Below are positions 1-8,685 of a DNA stretch of 64,000 nt, piece after piece. A program made the translations under genes and the position numbers. This stretch comes from JBPRGG01 sp051418075 (GTDB lineage: Bacteria > Bacteroidota > Bacteroidia > Cytophagales > Cyclobacteriaceae). The stretch's first letter is position 1. The number at the start of each line of letters is the position of its first letter. The notes under the pieces are model-generated. The model was given only the letters and a program-made list of their open reading frames with translations. It was not told the origin of the DNA and searched no databases. The DNA is taken from positions 62,001-126,000 of the forward strand of contig JBPRGG010000025.1 in the NCBI GenBank assembly GCA_051418075.1. The letters run 5' to 3'.

Positions 1-1
1 G

Positions 2-847
2 TTTGACTCTACCAATGTAATTACACCAATTTTATCGGTGATTACCAATATTGGGTATGACCATCAGGTTTTTTTGGGAGAAACCCTGCCGGAAATTGCG
101 TTTGAAAAAGCAGGCATTATTAAATCGGGAAAACCTGTAATAGTCAGTGAGTGGCAGCCGGAAGTTCAGGAAGTATTTGAACAAAAAGCCAGGCAGGAAC
201 AGACATCCATTTTTTATGCTGAACCAGAATATCAAATAGAAATACTGGAATATGGCCTGGAAACTCTGACTTTAAAAATTTATCAATCAGGAAAGCTCCT
301 AATGGATAAGGTACGGCTTGGATTGAGGGGTGAATATCAGCTTAAAAACCTGCCAGGTGTGCTTAAATCAGCTGAAATGCTGAATCAAATGGGTTATCAT
401 CTGAGCCTGGATCATATTCATGTAGGATTGGCTGAAGTAAAGCGGTTGACAGGATTCAACGGGCGGTGGAATCTACTCCAAACCAATCCGATGGTGGTAT
501 GCGATACCGGGCATAATATAAGCAGTTTCCCCTATTTGATCGATCAACTGCAAAAAATCAATCACAATCACTTATTTGGCCTTTTGGGAATGGTCAATGA
601 CAAGGATCCTCAAAAGTTGCTAAAGCTTTTACCTTCCTCAGGTTATTATTTTTTTTGCCAGGCAAATATCCCCAGATCCATGCCCGCGGAAAGGCTTTTT
701 AAAGAGGGTGTAGCATTGGGATTAAAGGGAGAAATTGAGCCAGATGTGAATAAGGCACTGAGAAAAGCTTTGGACAAAGCTGATAAAAATGATTTGATAT
801 TTATTGGAGGCAGTACATTTGTAGTGGCAGACCTGGAATCGCTATAG
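2..847 (+). CDS. folC: Bifunctional folylpolyglutamate synthase / dihydrofolate synthase, 5' end missing
   Basis: Adds glutamate to dihydropteroate or folates using ATP, in cytosolic folate biosynthesis. The frame is already open at base 2 and reads FDSTNVITPILSVITNIGYD, the Mur-ligase-like central motif of FolC, followed by EIAFEKAGIIKSGKPVIVSE. The C-terminal ligase domain follows, with GRWN (near base 463) and DTGHNISS (near base 505). The ATP-binding N-terminal part lies outside the window. A GTG at 38 is only an internal codon, not the start. trmB follows after 3 bases, so the two are probably cotranscribed. Family identification is firm; only the gene's true start is unknown. Confidence 0.93.
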   Translation, partial: FDSTNVITPILSVITNIGYDHQVFLGETLPEIAFEKAGIIKSGKPVIVSEWQPEVQEVFEQKARQEQTSIFYAEPEYQIEILEYGLETLTLKIYQSGKLLMDKVRLGLRGEYQLKNLPGVLKSAEMLNQMGYHLSLDHIHVGLAEVKRLTGFNGRWNLLQTNPMVVCDTGHNISSFPYLIDQLQKINHNHLFGLLGMVNDKDPQKLLKLLPSSGYYFFCQANIPRSMPAERLFKEGVALGLKGEIEPDVNKALRKALDKADKNDLIFIGGSTFVVADLESL

Positions 848-850
848 GAT

Positions 851-1513
851 ATGAGTAGAAATAAAACGAGCAAATTCAAAGACAATGCCGTTCGTCAGAA
901 TGTAATAGAGCCGGGTAAGCCGGAGTATGAGCAAATCAAAGGCCATTGGCGGACAAAACAATTTCATAATGACCATCCCATTGTGTTGGAGCTGGCCTGT
1001 GGTTATGGAGAATATACAGTGGAAATGGCCCGTTTATTTCCGGAGAGAAATTATATAGGGGTAGATATTAAAGGCGCCAGGATCTGGAGAGGAAGCAGCA
1101 TAGCTATAGAAGAAAATCTGTCTCAGGTCGCATTCCTCAGGACCAGGATCCAGTTGTTGGATCAGTTTTTTTCTCGCGATGAAGTAGATGACATCTGGAT
1201 TGTTTTTCCGGATCCCCGGCCCAGAGACCGGGACGAAAGACGCAGGCTTACCCATCCCCGGTTTTTGCAAATGTATCAGGAGATATTGAAAAAAGATGGT
1301 TGGGTAAGATTAAAAACAGACAACGATCAGTTTTTTGAATATACCCTGGAAGTCATAAATCAACTTTCCTCAACCTGTGATCTGGAGTATACCTTCGATC
1401 TTTATCATTCCCCCCTCTATGAAGAACATTTTGGCATAAGGACAAAGTATGAAAAAATGTTCAGCCTGGAAGGACATCAAATTAAATATTTAAAGTTTAA
1501 ATTCAGACATTAA
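851..1513 (+). CDS. trmB: tRNA (guanine-N7-)-methyltransferase
   Basis: Methylates G46 of tRNA using S-adenosylmethionine. The 220-aa length fits TrmB. The SAM-binding motif LELACGYGEYTVEMA lies at about residues 46-60, followed by GVDIKGARIWR. The family signature is seen as FPDPRPRDRDERRRLTHPRF, a variant of the usual FPDPWPKxRHxKRR. The C-terminal TKYEKMF motif is present. The ATG is 3 bases after folC and 15 bases before the next gene on the same strand, suggesting a folC-trmB-PAP2 transcript. Confidence 0.93.
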   Translation: MSRNKTSKFKDNAVRQNVIEPGKPEYEQIKGHWRTKQFHNDHPIVLELACGYGEYTVEMARLFPERNYIGVDIKGARIWRGSSIAIEENLSQVAFLRTRIQLLDQFFSRDEVDDIWIVFPDPRPRDRDERRRLTHPRFLQMYQEILKKDGWVRLKTDNDQFFEYTLEVINQLSSTCDLEYTFDLYHSPLYEEHFGIRTKYEKMFSLEGHQIKYLKFKFRH

Positions 1514-1528
1514 ATAAAGCACGATTAA

Positions 1529-2191
1529 ATGGAAAAGGATTTACAGTGGAGGCCTAATCAGAAACTTAGCTTGATCATTTATTTGGGTTTGATTTTAACA
1601 GGCGCTTTACTGATGATCTTGTTTGAAAAAGGGCATTTGGTTCTATTGCTTAATCAGCACAGAAATGCTTTTCTGGATGTTTTCTTCATTGGGTGGACCT
1701 TTTTGGGAGATGGATTAATGTTCCTGATATTAGTAATAATATTTTTGTTTATTCGCTTATACTGGGTCGTCCTCACCGCGCTTACGGCTTTAGTTCAAAC
1801 TGTCATGGTGCACCTTTTCAAACAATGGTTGTTTGAGGATCTGGCCCGTCCCAAACGCTTTTTTGAGGGACTTCAGGAATTGAACTTTATTCCCGGAGTT
1901 GATGTACACAGCTCCAATTCATTTCCTTCCGGTCATACGGCTACTGCCTTTGCTGTAGCAACGATCCTGATTTTGGTTATTCGAAGCAAGTTTTGGTCTG
2001 TAGGCATCTTGTTTGCTGCTATTTTGGTGGGAATATCCCGAATCTATTTATTGCAGCATTTTTTTATTGATATTTATTTTGGTTCTGCTTTTGGACTGAC
2101 TGCTGCTTTAGTTACGCATTTATTCCTGGTGGGTCAATCAAATTTAAACATGAATCATGTTTGGCAAAGACCAGTAATCCGAACTAAATGA
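1529..2191 (+). CDS. PAP2-family membrane phosphatase
   Basis: Likely an integral-membrane phosphatase acting on a lipid phosphate or undecaprenyl pyrophosphate. The 220-aa protein has about five or six hydrophobic segments. The three PAP2 motif regions can be seen: K...ARPKRF, then NSFPSGHTATA (PSGH), then SRIYLLQHFFID, which matches SRx5Hx3D with the catalytic histidine. It follows trmB closely and is convergent with the GT39 gene 4 bases away. The two glycosyltransferases nearby suggest lipid-carrier recycling or lipid A modification, but the substrate cannot be read from sequence. Confidence 0.85.
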   Translation: MEKDLQWRPNQKLSLIIYLGLILTGALLMILFEKGHLVLLLNQHRNAFLDVFFIGWTFLGDGLMFLILVIIFLFIRLYWVVLTALTALVQTVMVHLFKQWLFEDLARPKRFFEGLQELNFIPGVDVHSSNSFPSGHTATAFAVATILILVIRSKFWSVGILFAAILVGISRIYLLQHFFIDIYFGSAFGLTAALVTHLFLVGQSNLNMNHVWQRPVIRTK

Positions 2192-2195
2192 TTAT

Positions 2196-3764
2196 TTATT
2201 GTCGGTTTGTCATAATAATGGTAGTAGGTGGTTCAAAAAGGTCCTGGTGAGAAAAGATCAGCTCCAGATCTTTTATCTGTTGGAGGTCTTCCAGGTGCCT
2301 TTTTCGTGATATCACAAAAATTTGTTCTTCCTGTTCCATAAAGTTCATGATTTCTTCAGGAGTCTTAAACACATGGATCTTTTCTCTTAAATAAAACAGG
2401 TAAGCCGGATTAAACACTCTGTATGCTATAATGGGTTGATCAGTTTTAAGCAAAGGGAGGCTTTGAGTCACCGGGTTCTGGCGGTCCACTTTAGGAAACA
2501 TCACCTGAAAAAACAGGAAGTTGATCAGGATAAAGGAACCGGCTACCAAATAGTTGGCCGACCTTACCCTGGATTGGTGTATTAAAATCAAGCCAACAGC
2601 AGCTGCTACTGGTAAGATGATAAAATAGTAAGATAAACCGGTTAAATGATCCAGAGTTTTATCATTTTTTATCAAAAAATAAATACCCAGAGGAAAAGCC
2701 AGTGTAATGAAAAAGTAGATGGTAAAGGTAAGTTTCAGTCGGGTTCTTTTAATAGAATAATTAGTTAATTTATACATATAATATCCAATCAGGATGGCCA
2801 GAAATGGATAAGCTGGTACGGTATAATTAGGAAGTTTAGTGCTGGAAATTGCAAAAAAGACAATGATCAAACCAGCAGCACATATGGCAAATAAAATGAA
2901 ATCATTGGCTCGTTTTTTAAAAGCATAAATAAATGATTGGATGATATAGATAGAAAATGGAAGCAAACCAGCCAAAACATAGGCAAGGGTAAGCAGGAAA
3001 ACACCTCCATGGCCTTCCATTTCGGCAGTATACCTGTTTAAGTTGTGCTTGAAAATAAAATCCCTGACCCATGCACCATCGGTTGCAATGCCTACTGCCA
3101 CATACCAGGGAAGTGCCACCAGTAAAACAATAAAAATTCCCAGAAATGGCCGGAAAGTCCTGATCACTTGCCAGGAAAAATTTCGGCTAAAAATTAAAAA
3201 CAAAAGAATGATGCCTCCTGGTAGTACGATTGCAACAGGACCTTTAGACAAAACGCCCAATCCCAGAGCCACATAGAAAAGATAAAGATCAAGTTTTGTT
3301 TTTTCCTGGTGATATTTAAAAAAGGAGAATAATCCGAAGGTCATAAAAAACACAAGGTATGGGTCTGGCACAGCCATATGAAATTGCAGAGAAAAATGTA
3401 AAGAGGCAATTAAAACCAGAGCAATCCAGAATGCAGGATTAATTCCTAAAAACCGCCGGGCATATATAAAGGTAACTACTATGGTTAAAACGCCCATTAA
3501 AGCTGAGAAAAAACGTGCAGCGAATTCATTAACCCCGAATAGCTTATAGGCCAGGATCATGAAATAATAATGCAGGGGTGGTTTATCCGTACGCAGTTCG
3601 TAGTTGAAGGTAGGAACCAGCAAATTTCCGGTTTCCATCATTTCACGGGCACATTCAGCATTTTTAGCTTCATCAAGGGCATATATAGCCAGATCCCCCA
3701 TATTATTGGAAATGAGAAAATAACTTACAATGATGATACCTGCAACCAGAATATTAAACTTCAT
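2196..3764 (-). CDS. GT39/PMT-like membrane glycosyltransferase (ArnT-type)
   Basis: Probably transfers a sugar from a polyprenyl-phosphate donor to a lipid or protein on the outer face of the inner membrane. The 522-aa protein has many membrane segments. The N-terminal loop reads DLAIYALDEAKNAECAREMM, with the acidic and arginine residues typical of GT39 enzymes, followed by ELRTDKPPLHYY, a hallmark of the ArnT/PMT_2 group. The C-terminal third is a soluble domain. It diverges from a GT2 gene 92 bases away, whose type makes polyprenyl-phosphate sugars, so the pair could form a two-step pathway. The acceptor is unknown. Confidence 0.85.
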   Translation of the reverse strand: MKFNILVAGIIIVSYFLISNNMGDLAIYALDEAKNAECAREMMETGNLLVPTFNYELRTDKPPLHYYFMILAYKLFGVNEFAARFFSALMGVLTIVVTFIYARRFLGINPAFWIALVLIASLHFSLQFHMAVPDPYLVFFMTFGLFSFFKYHQEKTKLDLYLFYVALGLGVLSKGPVAIVLPGGIILLFLIFSRNFSWQVIRTFRPFLGIFIVLLVALPWYVAVGIATDGAWVRDFIFKHNLNRYTAEMEGHGGVFLLTLAYVLAGLLPFSIYIIQSFIYAFKKRANDFILFAICAAGLIIVFFAISSTKLPNYTVPAYPFLAILIGYYMYKLTNYSIKRTRLKLTFTIYFFITLAFPLGIYFLIKNDKTLDHLTGLSYYFIILPVAAAVGLILIHQSRVRSANYLVAGSFILINFLFFQVMFPKVDRQNPVTQSLPLLKTDQPIIAYRVFNPAYLFYLREKIHVFKTPEEIMNFMEQEEQIFVISRKRHLEDLQQIKDLELIFSHQDLFEPPTTIIMTNRQ

Positions 3765-3783
3765 CTTATAATATTTAATGATG

Positions 3784-3791
3784 CAAAAGTA
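3784..3791 (-). promoter_or_regulatory. Putative -7 box of the GT39 gene promoter
   Basis: On the minus strand this reads TACTTTTG, matching the Bacteroidota -7 consensus TAnnTTTG, 20 bases upstream of the GT39 start codon. No convincing -33 TTTG is visible, so this is a consensus match only. Confidence 0.35.
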
Positions 3792-3822
3792 TAAACTTAT
3801 TAGGTATAATTCGTTAATTTTC

Positions 3823-3830
3823 TAATTTTG
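3823..3830 (+). promoter_or_regulatory. Putative -7 box of the GT2 gene promoter
   Basis: Reads TAATTTTG, an exact match to TAnnTTTG, 25 bases before the ATG at 3856. The -33 region is only weakly TTTG-like. With the box at 3784-3791 it forms a plausible divergent promoter pair. Confidence 0.4.
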
Positions 3831-3855
3831 AAGCTGTATTTAAATAGTTCATTTC

Positions 3856-4803
3856 ATGAAGTTATCTTTAGTGATATCGGTATATAATGAGGAAGATAAT
3901 ATTCAGCCTTTATTAGAGCAGATCTATGGGGCTCTGGATGGGATAGATTATGAAGTGATCCTGACTGATGATGGTTCTACTGATGGTACCGTAAATGCTA
4001 TTAAAAACTATGGCAATGATAAAGTGAAACTGATTGTTTTCAACCGTAATTACGGCCAGACTACAGCCATGGCCGCTGGTATTAATAATGCCTCAGGTAA
4101 ATATATAGTCACTTTGGATGGAGATCTGCAAAATGATCCTAAAGACATACCGGTTATGTTGGAGATGCTGGAGGGTGGAAATTGGGATGTAGTAGCCGGC
4201 CGAAGGGCACAACGAAAAGACTCCTGGATCATTAGAAAGCTGCCCAGTAAAATTGCCAATGCCATAATCCGGAAAACCACTGGAGTGTATATCAATGATT
4301 ATGGATGTTCTCTTAAGATATTTAAAGCAGATATTGCCCGTGATTTAGGATTGTATGGAGAATTGCATCGGTTTATACCGGTACTGGCAATACTACAAGG
4401 GGCAAAGATTACAGAAATGGATGTGTCTCATCATCCCCGAATATATGGCAAGACCAAGTATGGACTGGGACGCACCTTTAGGGTTATGAGCGACCTCTTG
4501 TTGATGATTTTTTTCCAGAAATATCTTCAGCGGCCGATGCATTTGTTTGGAACAGTAGGAATCATCACCTTTATCATTGGTGTAGTGATCGATATTTACC
4601 TGTTGATCTGGAAAATATTAGGGCATGATATCTGGGGAAGGCCATTACTGTTGCTAGGTGTTTTGTTGACATTAAGCGGTGTGCAGTTGATTACTTCCGG
4701 ATTAATTGCTGAAATGATCATGCGGACATATTATGAATCTCAGAACAAGAAGACATATCGAATTAAAGAGGTATTTGTAGGAAAGGAAAAAATCTTTACC
4801 TAA
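3856..4803 (+). CDS. GT2-family glycosyltransferase, polyprenyl-phosphate sugar synthase type (DPM1/ArnC-like)
   Basis: Likely moves a sugar from a nucleotide donor onto polyprenyl phosphate at the cytosolic membrane face. The 315-aa protein begins MKLSLVISVYNEEDNI and carries DDGSTDGT and LDGDLQNDP, the GT-A nucleotide- and metal-binding motifs, plus RKDSWIIRKLPS. Two C-terminal membrane helices fall at roughly residues 230-255 and 262-290, as in ArnC and GtrB proteins. It is divergent from a GT39 transferase that could use its product. The sugar cannot be inferred. Confidence 0.88.
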   Translation: MKLSLVISVYNEEDNIQPLLEQIYGALDGIDYEVILTDDGSTDGTVNAIKNYGNDKVKLIVFNRNYGQTTAMAAGINNASGKYIVTLDGDLQNDPKDIPVMLEMLEGGNWDVVAGRRAQRKDSWIIRKLPSKIANAIIRKTTGVYINDYGCSLKIFKADIARDLGLYGELHRFIPVLAILQGAKITEMDVSHHPRIYGKTKYGLGRTFRVMSDLLLMIFFQKYLQRPMHLFGTVGIITFIIGVVIDIYLLIWKILGHDIWGRPLLLLGVLLTLSGVQLITSGLIAEMIMRTYYESQNKKTYRIKEVFVGKEKIFT

Positions 4804-4911
4804 AAAGGGGAATACCGTATATTTTTATCAATGTAAAGTTGATATTTACTGATTTTTTTATTACTTTACTCACATGCCAGTATAAATTTTTTAATCTTTA
4901 AAAGCATTGAA

Positions 4912-5370
4912 ATGAACGCAATTACCAACAGTTTAGCCAAAGCAAAATATAACCCCAAATTATCTTCTGTAGAAGTGGGTTTTAATGGGTATGCCACTGA
5001 AGATTTATTTTTAGAAACCCTGGATATAGTGGTAGAAATAGGTCTGATGAATAAAGTGAATTACTGGTTATTCGATATAAACAAGCTATCGGGTATTTCG
5101 GCTGCTTCAATCATGATGATCATAAAATTGTGGATCAACAAACACGAAGCTAAATTTAGTAAGCTGAAGATCAACCCTGATGGTAAAATTGCCCTGGTCA
5201 CCAAGCCGGCGGTCGTTTCTCAATTCAATAATTTTTTACAGGCTAAAACTTCATCATCCAGTTTTGGTCAGGATTATTTAGTTCGGGTGTTTGGCAATGA
5301 ATTTGATGCTATTTCCTTCCTGTTAAGTCGTCCTTCTCACCGGGTTCAGGTTCCCTTTGATGTCTATTGA
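4912..5370 (+). CDS. Uncharacterised STAS/SpoIIAA-like small protein
   Basis: A 152-aa soluble protein with no signal peptide. Its organisation (alternating strands and helices, NYWLFDINKLSGISAAS in the middle, a C-terminal ALVTKPAVVSQFNN stretch) resembles the SpoIIAA/STAS-like proteins common in Bacteroidota that use an anti-sigma-antagonist fold. This is a resemblance only; no phosphorylatable serine can be named. It is convergent with the Ctp protease gene, with only 3 bases between stops. Confidence 0.6.
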   Translation: MNAITNSLAKAKYNPKLSSVEVGFNGYATEDLFLETLDIVVEIGLMNKVNYWLFDINKLSGISAASIMMIIKLWINKHEAKFSKLKINPDGKIALVTKPAVVSQFNNFLQAKTSSSSFGQDYLVRVFGNEFDAISFLLSRPSHRVQVPFDVY

Positions 5371-5373
5371 AGG

Positions 5374-7011
5374 TTAAATCTTGGTAGATTTATTTAACAA
5401 AATGTGATATTGACTGCTATTTTCCAAGATATCCAAAGCCTTCTTCAATTCCTGATCATACCTGAAAGAGGTTTCAATTTTACCTTTGGTGAAATACTCC
5501 CTGGAAATGATCTCCTCTTCCAGCAGCGCTTTTAATTCGGTTTTCTGTCTTAAGATTTCTTCCTTTTTATACCGATTAAGTTTATCTTCTATTCCGGCTA
5601 ATTCCTGTTCGAAAAGGTCTGTTTGATGCTGATCCGTTAGTTTTTTGAATTCTCTGAAAACACTTTCTAAACGGGTTGAATAATCAACATCCTGCTGAAG
5701 CAGCCAATTGGAAAAATGATCAAAGGCTTCATCGTCCAATTTAAAATCATTTCCTATTTTCCTGTTATTGTGGAAATGAAAATAGGAGGCATATTCAAAG
5801 ATCAAACCGTTAGCAATTAAATTCTGAGCTATTGGACTAAAGGATCTTTCCTTAAGCAGAATATCAGGATGAATGCCATTACCATCTTTTACCTGTCTGC
5901 CATTTTCAGTAAAATAAGTATTACTGTGATGATGAGACAGAGGGTGCTGATAATCAATGGATTGAATACAACGGCCACTGGGAATATAATATTTGGCCGT
6001 AGTAAGCTTGAGTTTGGAATTGTCACTGATCGAGCGGGTTGCCTGTACCAATCCTTTACCAAAAGTTTTTTGACCCACCAGAACACCCCGGTCATAGTCC
6101 TGGATCACTCCTGCCACAATCTCTGCGGCTGAAGCACTTTTACTATTGGTGATGACCACCAGTTGAGATAAAGTATCTACCGGTTCACTCAGGGCCTTAT
6201 AAGTTTTATTCCAATCAGAAGATTTGCCTTTGGTGACTACTACTTGTTCTCCCTTGGGAATAAAAATATTGGAAACATTGATGGCTTCATGTAACAATCC
6301 ACCCGGGTTATCCCGAAGATCCAGGATCATCTTCTTAGTTCCCTTTTTCTTTAACTGGATAATAGCATCTTCTACTTCATCGGAAGCATCAGCGGTGAAT
6401 TCAACCAGTTTTATATAACCAATTTCATCAGAAACCTTTCCGTAATAAGGTACATTTTTAATTTTTATCTTTTCTCTTTTCAGGGTCAGACTGGTTAGTT
6501 CCTCCATGCCAAACTTTCGAACCAATACCTTAACTTCCGAGTTTTCAGCTCCTTTTAGCAGGTTATTGATAAAAGATTTTGACTTGTTTTTAATAGAAAT
6601 TCCATCTATGTTGATGATTTCATCCCCAATTGCTAAACCATTTTCAAAGGCCGAATAGCCTTCAATCGGCATAAGTACTACATTTTTCCCATTAACTTCT
6701 CCGATAGAGGCCCCAATGCCACTGTATACGCCGGTAGTCAACACTTTAAAGTCATCGACCTTTTCTTCCGGAATATAATTGGTATAAGGATCCAGTGATT
6801 CCAGCATAGCATCTATGCCGGTTTTGATAAGTCTCTCCGGCTCAATATCTTCTACATAATAGTTATGTACTTCTTTAACCACATCTGCAAGTAGGTTCAG
6901 GTTTTTTACAACTTCAAAATTGTTGTTTTCTAAAACAGTGAAGGAAAATCCAGTAAATACTAGTAATGAGAGTCCAATTAGTCGGAATTTATTCATCATT
7001 AGGTTCGGCAC
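5374..7011 (-). CDS. S41-family C-terminal processing peptidase (Ctp)
   Basis: A periplasmic serine protease that degrades or trims proteins from the C-terminus. From the 7011 start it has 545 aa, with a signal or anchor sequence at about residues 7-25, a PDZ domain at about 90-175 and the S41 catalytic domain after it. The Ser-Lys dyad is visible: Ser294 in SKSASAAEI and Lys319 in TFGKGLVQ, with the 25-residue spacing usual for Ctp enzymes. LDLRDNPGGLL is the oxyanion-region motif. Internal ATGs at 6999 and 6996 give a cleaner signal peptide (MNKFRLIGL) and 6996 may be the real start. The C-terminal ~150 residues are helical and charged. Confidence 0.93.
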   Translation of the reverse strand: MPNLMMNKFRLIGLSLLVFTGFSFTVLENNNFEVVKNLNLLADVVKEVHNYYVEDIEPERLIKTGIDAMLESLDPYTNYIPEEKVDDFKVLTTGVYSGIGASIGEVNGKNVVLMPIEGYSAFENGLAIGDEIINIDGISIKNKSKSFINNLLKGAENSEVKVLVRKFGMEELTSLTLKREKIKIKNVPYYGKVSDEIGYIKLVEFTADASDEVEDAIIQLKKKGTKKMILDLRDNPGGLLHEAINVSNIFIPKGEQVVVTKGKSSDWNKTYKALSEPVDTLSQLVVITNSKSASAAEIVAGVIQDYDRGVLVGQKTFGKGLVQATRSISDNSKLKLTTAKYYIPSGRCIQSIDYQHPLSHHHSNTYFTENGRQVKDGNGIHPDILLKERSFSPIAQNLIANGLIFEYASYFHFHNNRKIGNDFKLDDEAFDHFSNWLLQQDVDYSTRLESVFREFKKLTDQHQTDLFEQELAGIEDKLNRYKKEEILRQKTELKALLEEEIISREYFTKGKIETSFRYDQELKKALDILENSSQYHILLNKSTKI

Positions 7012-7136
7012 TTAAGCAATAAATTTTTTAACAAGGTCTACACACAAATATAATAACTGATATTTAAAAAATTAAACCGAAACCGATTGTATAATTCCGT
7101 TTTTCTTACATAATTGGAAAAAAATCATTTTAATTG

Positions 7137-7161
7137 AAAAAAACCGGCTCAGGTAAGCCGG
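7137..7161 (-). terminator. Intrinsic terminator downstream of tyrS
   Basis: Read on the minus strand, a CCGGCT/AGCCGG stem (6 bp, 6-base loop) is followed by seven T residues, a classic intrinsic terminator about 120 bases beyond the tyrS stop. A second inverted repeat lies just after the stop codon (ATAAATGCT at 7233-7241 pairing with AGCATTTAT at 7263-7271), with no T run. Confidence 0.7.
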
Positions 7162-7278
7162 CGCTCAAAATTGTATAGATGTATAACCATTAAAAGATGT
7201 AATAATTCAGGGTTAAGGATAAAAATATGGACATAAATGCTAAAACCTTTGCTTAAGCTTTCAGCATTTATGCTCTAT

Positions 7279-8559
7279 CTAGCTGATTTTAAGTAAGAAG
7301 TAATTTTTTTTCCCTTTTTGGACCAACAGGTATTTGTCTTTGAGCAGGCTGAAATCAACCGTTTGGTCCGGGGAAGAAATTTTGCTTTTATTAATACTTA
7401 ATCCTCCTCCTTTTATCAATCGTCGAGCCTCTCCCTTTGAGGAAAAGATGACTCCCTGGCTCACCTCAGATACAAGGTCGGTGACATTTCCCGTAGCTTC
7501 ATATATTTCCCGGGGAATCTCTGCCATAGGTACACCTTCAAATATGGCTAACAGGGTGTTTTCATTCAAGGCTGCCAGGTCTTCGGTGGTAGACCTGCCA
7601 AATAAAATCGAAGATGCTTTGACTGCCTGTTCATATTCTTCCCGGGAATGTACCCTGATGGTAATATCTTCAGCCAGGGCCTTTTGTAAGATCCTTTGTT
7701 CAGGAGCCTGATCATGTTGAGTGATTAACTGGTCAACCTCCTCTCGGGATTTCAACGTGAATATTTTTATATAATTTTTGGCATCCTCATCGGAAGAGTT
7801 GATCCAATACTGGTAGAATTTATAAGGTGTGGTCTTTTCAGGATCCAGCCACACATTTCCTTCTTCTGTTTTCCCAAATTTGGTGCCATCAGCTTTTTTG
7901 ATCAGAGGAGTAGTAACAGCAAAAGCTTCACCACTACCGATCCTTCTGATTAATTCGGTGCCGGTGACAATATTCCCCCACTGGTCTGAGCCTCCCATTT
8001 GTATCTTGCACTGTTTATTTTTATAGAGATAATAAAAATCATAGCCTTGTATAAGCTGGTAGGAAAATTCAGTAAACGAAAGCCCTGATTCCAGTCGGTT
8101 TTGAACAGAATCTTTGGTCATCATATAGTTGATGGTAATATGTTTGCCCACATCACGGATAAAATCAAGAAAGTTAAAATCTTTGAACCAGTCATAATTA
8201 TTGACCATTTCAGCAGCATTTTCACCTTCAAAATCCAGGAATTTTTCCAGTTGTTGTTTTATTCCAGCCAAATTATGATCTATTTCATCCTTGGTGAGCA
8301 GGTTTCGTTCTTTGGATTTACCCGATGGGTCGCCTACCATACCGGTAGCTCCACCTACCAGGGCAATCGGTTTATGTCCGGCTTTTTGGAAGTGTACCAG
8401 AATCATAATCTGTACAAGTCCTCCGATATGCAGGGAATCTGCTGTGGGATCAAATCCAATATAGCCAGCTGTAGGCCCTTTTTGTAACGTTTCCTCTACC
8501 CCGGGCATCATATCATGGATCATGCCACGCCATTTCAGTTCTTCAATAAAATCTTTCAT
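7279..8559 (-). CDS. tyrS: Tyrosyl-tRNA synthetase
   Basis: Charges tRNA-Tyr with tyrosine. At 426 aa it matches bacterial TyrRS. The class-I HIGH motif appears as DSLHIGGL at residues 41-48, and the KMSKS loop as KFGKTE near residue 230. The tyrosine-binding LIQGYDFYYL and QMGGSDQWGNI motifs are intact. An S4 RNA-binding domain forms the C-terminus (about 355-426). It is monocistronic: a TATATTTG -7-like box lies on the minus strand at 8632-8639 and an intrinsic terminator lies downstream. Confidence 0.96.
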   Translation of the reverse strand: MKDFIEELKWRGMIHDMMPGVEETLQKGPTAGYIGFDPTADSLHIGGLVQIMILVHFQKAGHKPIALVGGATGMVGDPSGKSKERNLLTKDEIDHNLAGIKQQLEKFLDFEGENAAEMVNNYDWFKDFNFLDFIRDVGKHITINYMMTKDSVQNRLESGLSFTEFSYQLIQGYDFYYLYKNKQCKIQMGGSDQWGNIVTGTELIRRIGSGEAFAVTTPLIKKADGTKFGKTEEGNVWLDPEKTTPYKFYQYWINSSDEDAKNYIKIFTLKSREEVDQLITQHDQAPEQRILQKALAEDITIRVHSREEYEQAVKASSILFGRSTTEDLAALNENTLLAIFEGVPMAEIPREIYEATGNVTDLVSEVSQGVIFSSKGEARRLIKGGGLSINKSKISSPDQTVDFSLLKDKYLLVQKGKKNYFLLKIS

Positions 8560-8685
8560 TTTTTTATGATTATCAGAAAACGGGAAAATAAAATTGCCGT
8601 TCTGGTGTTTTTATGTCATCTTTTTGAGCGGCAAATATAAAAATTTGTAGGGAATATGAGACAGACCAGGGGATAAGATCTTCTA

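Noticed and set aside
7233..7271. Inverted repeat right after tyrS as the main terminator
   Set aside because: A 9-bp stem exists but there is no T-run on the minus strand; the hairpin at 7137-7161 fits better.
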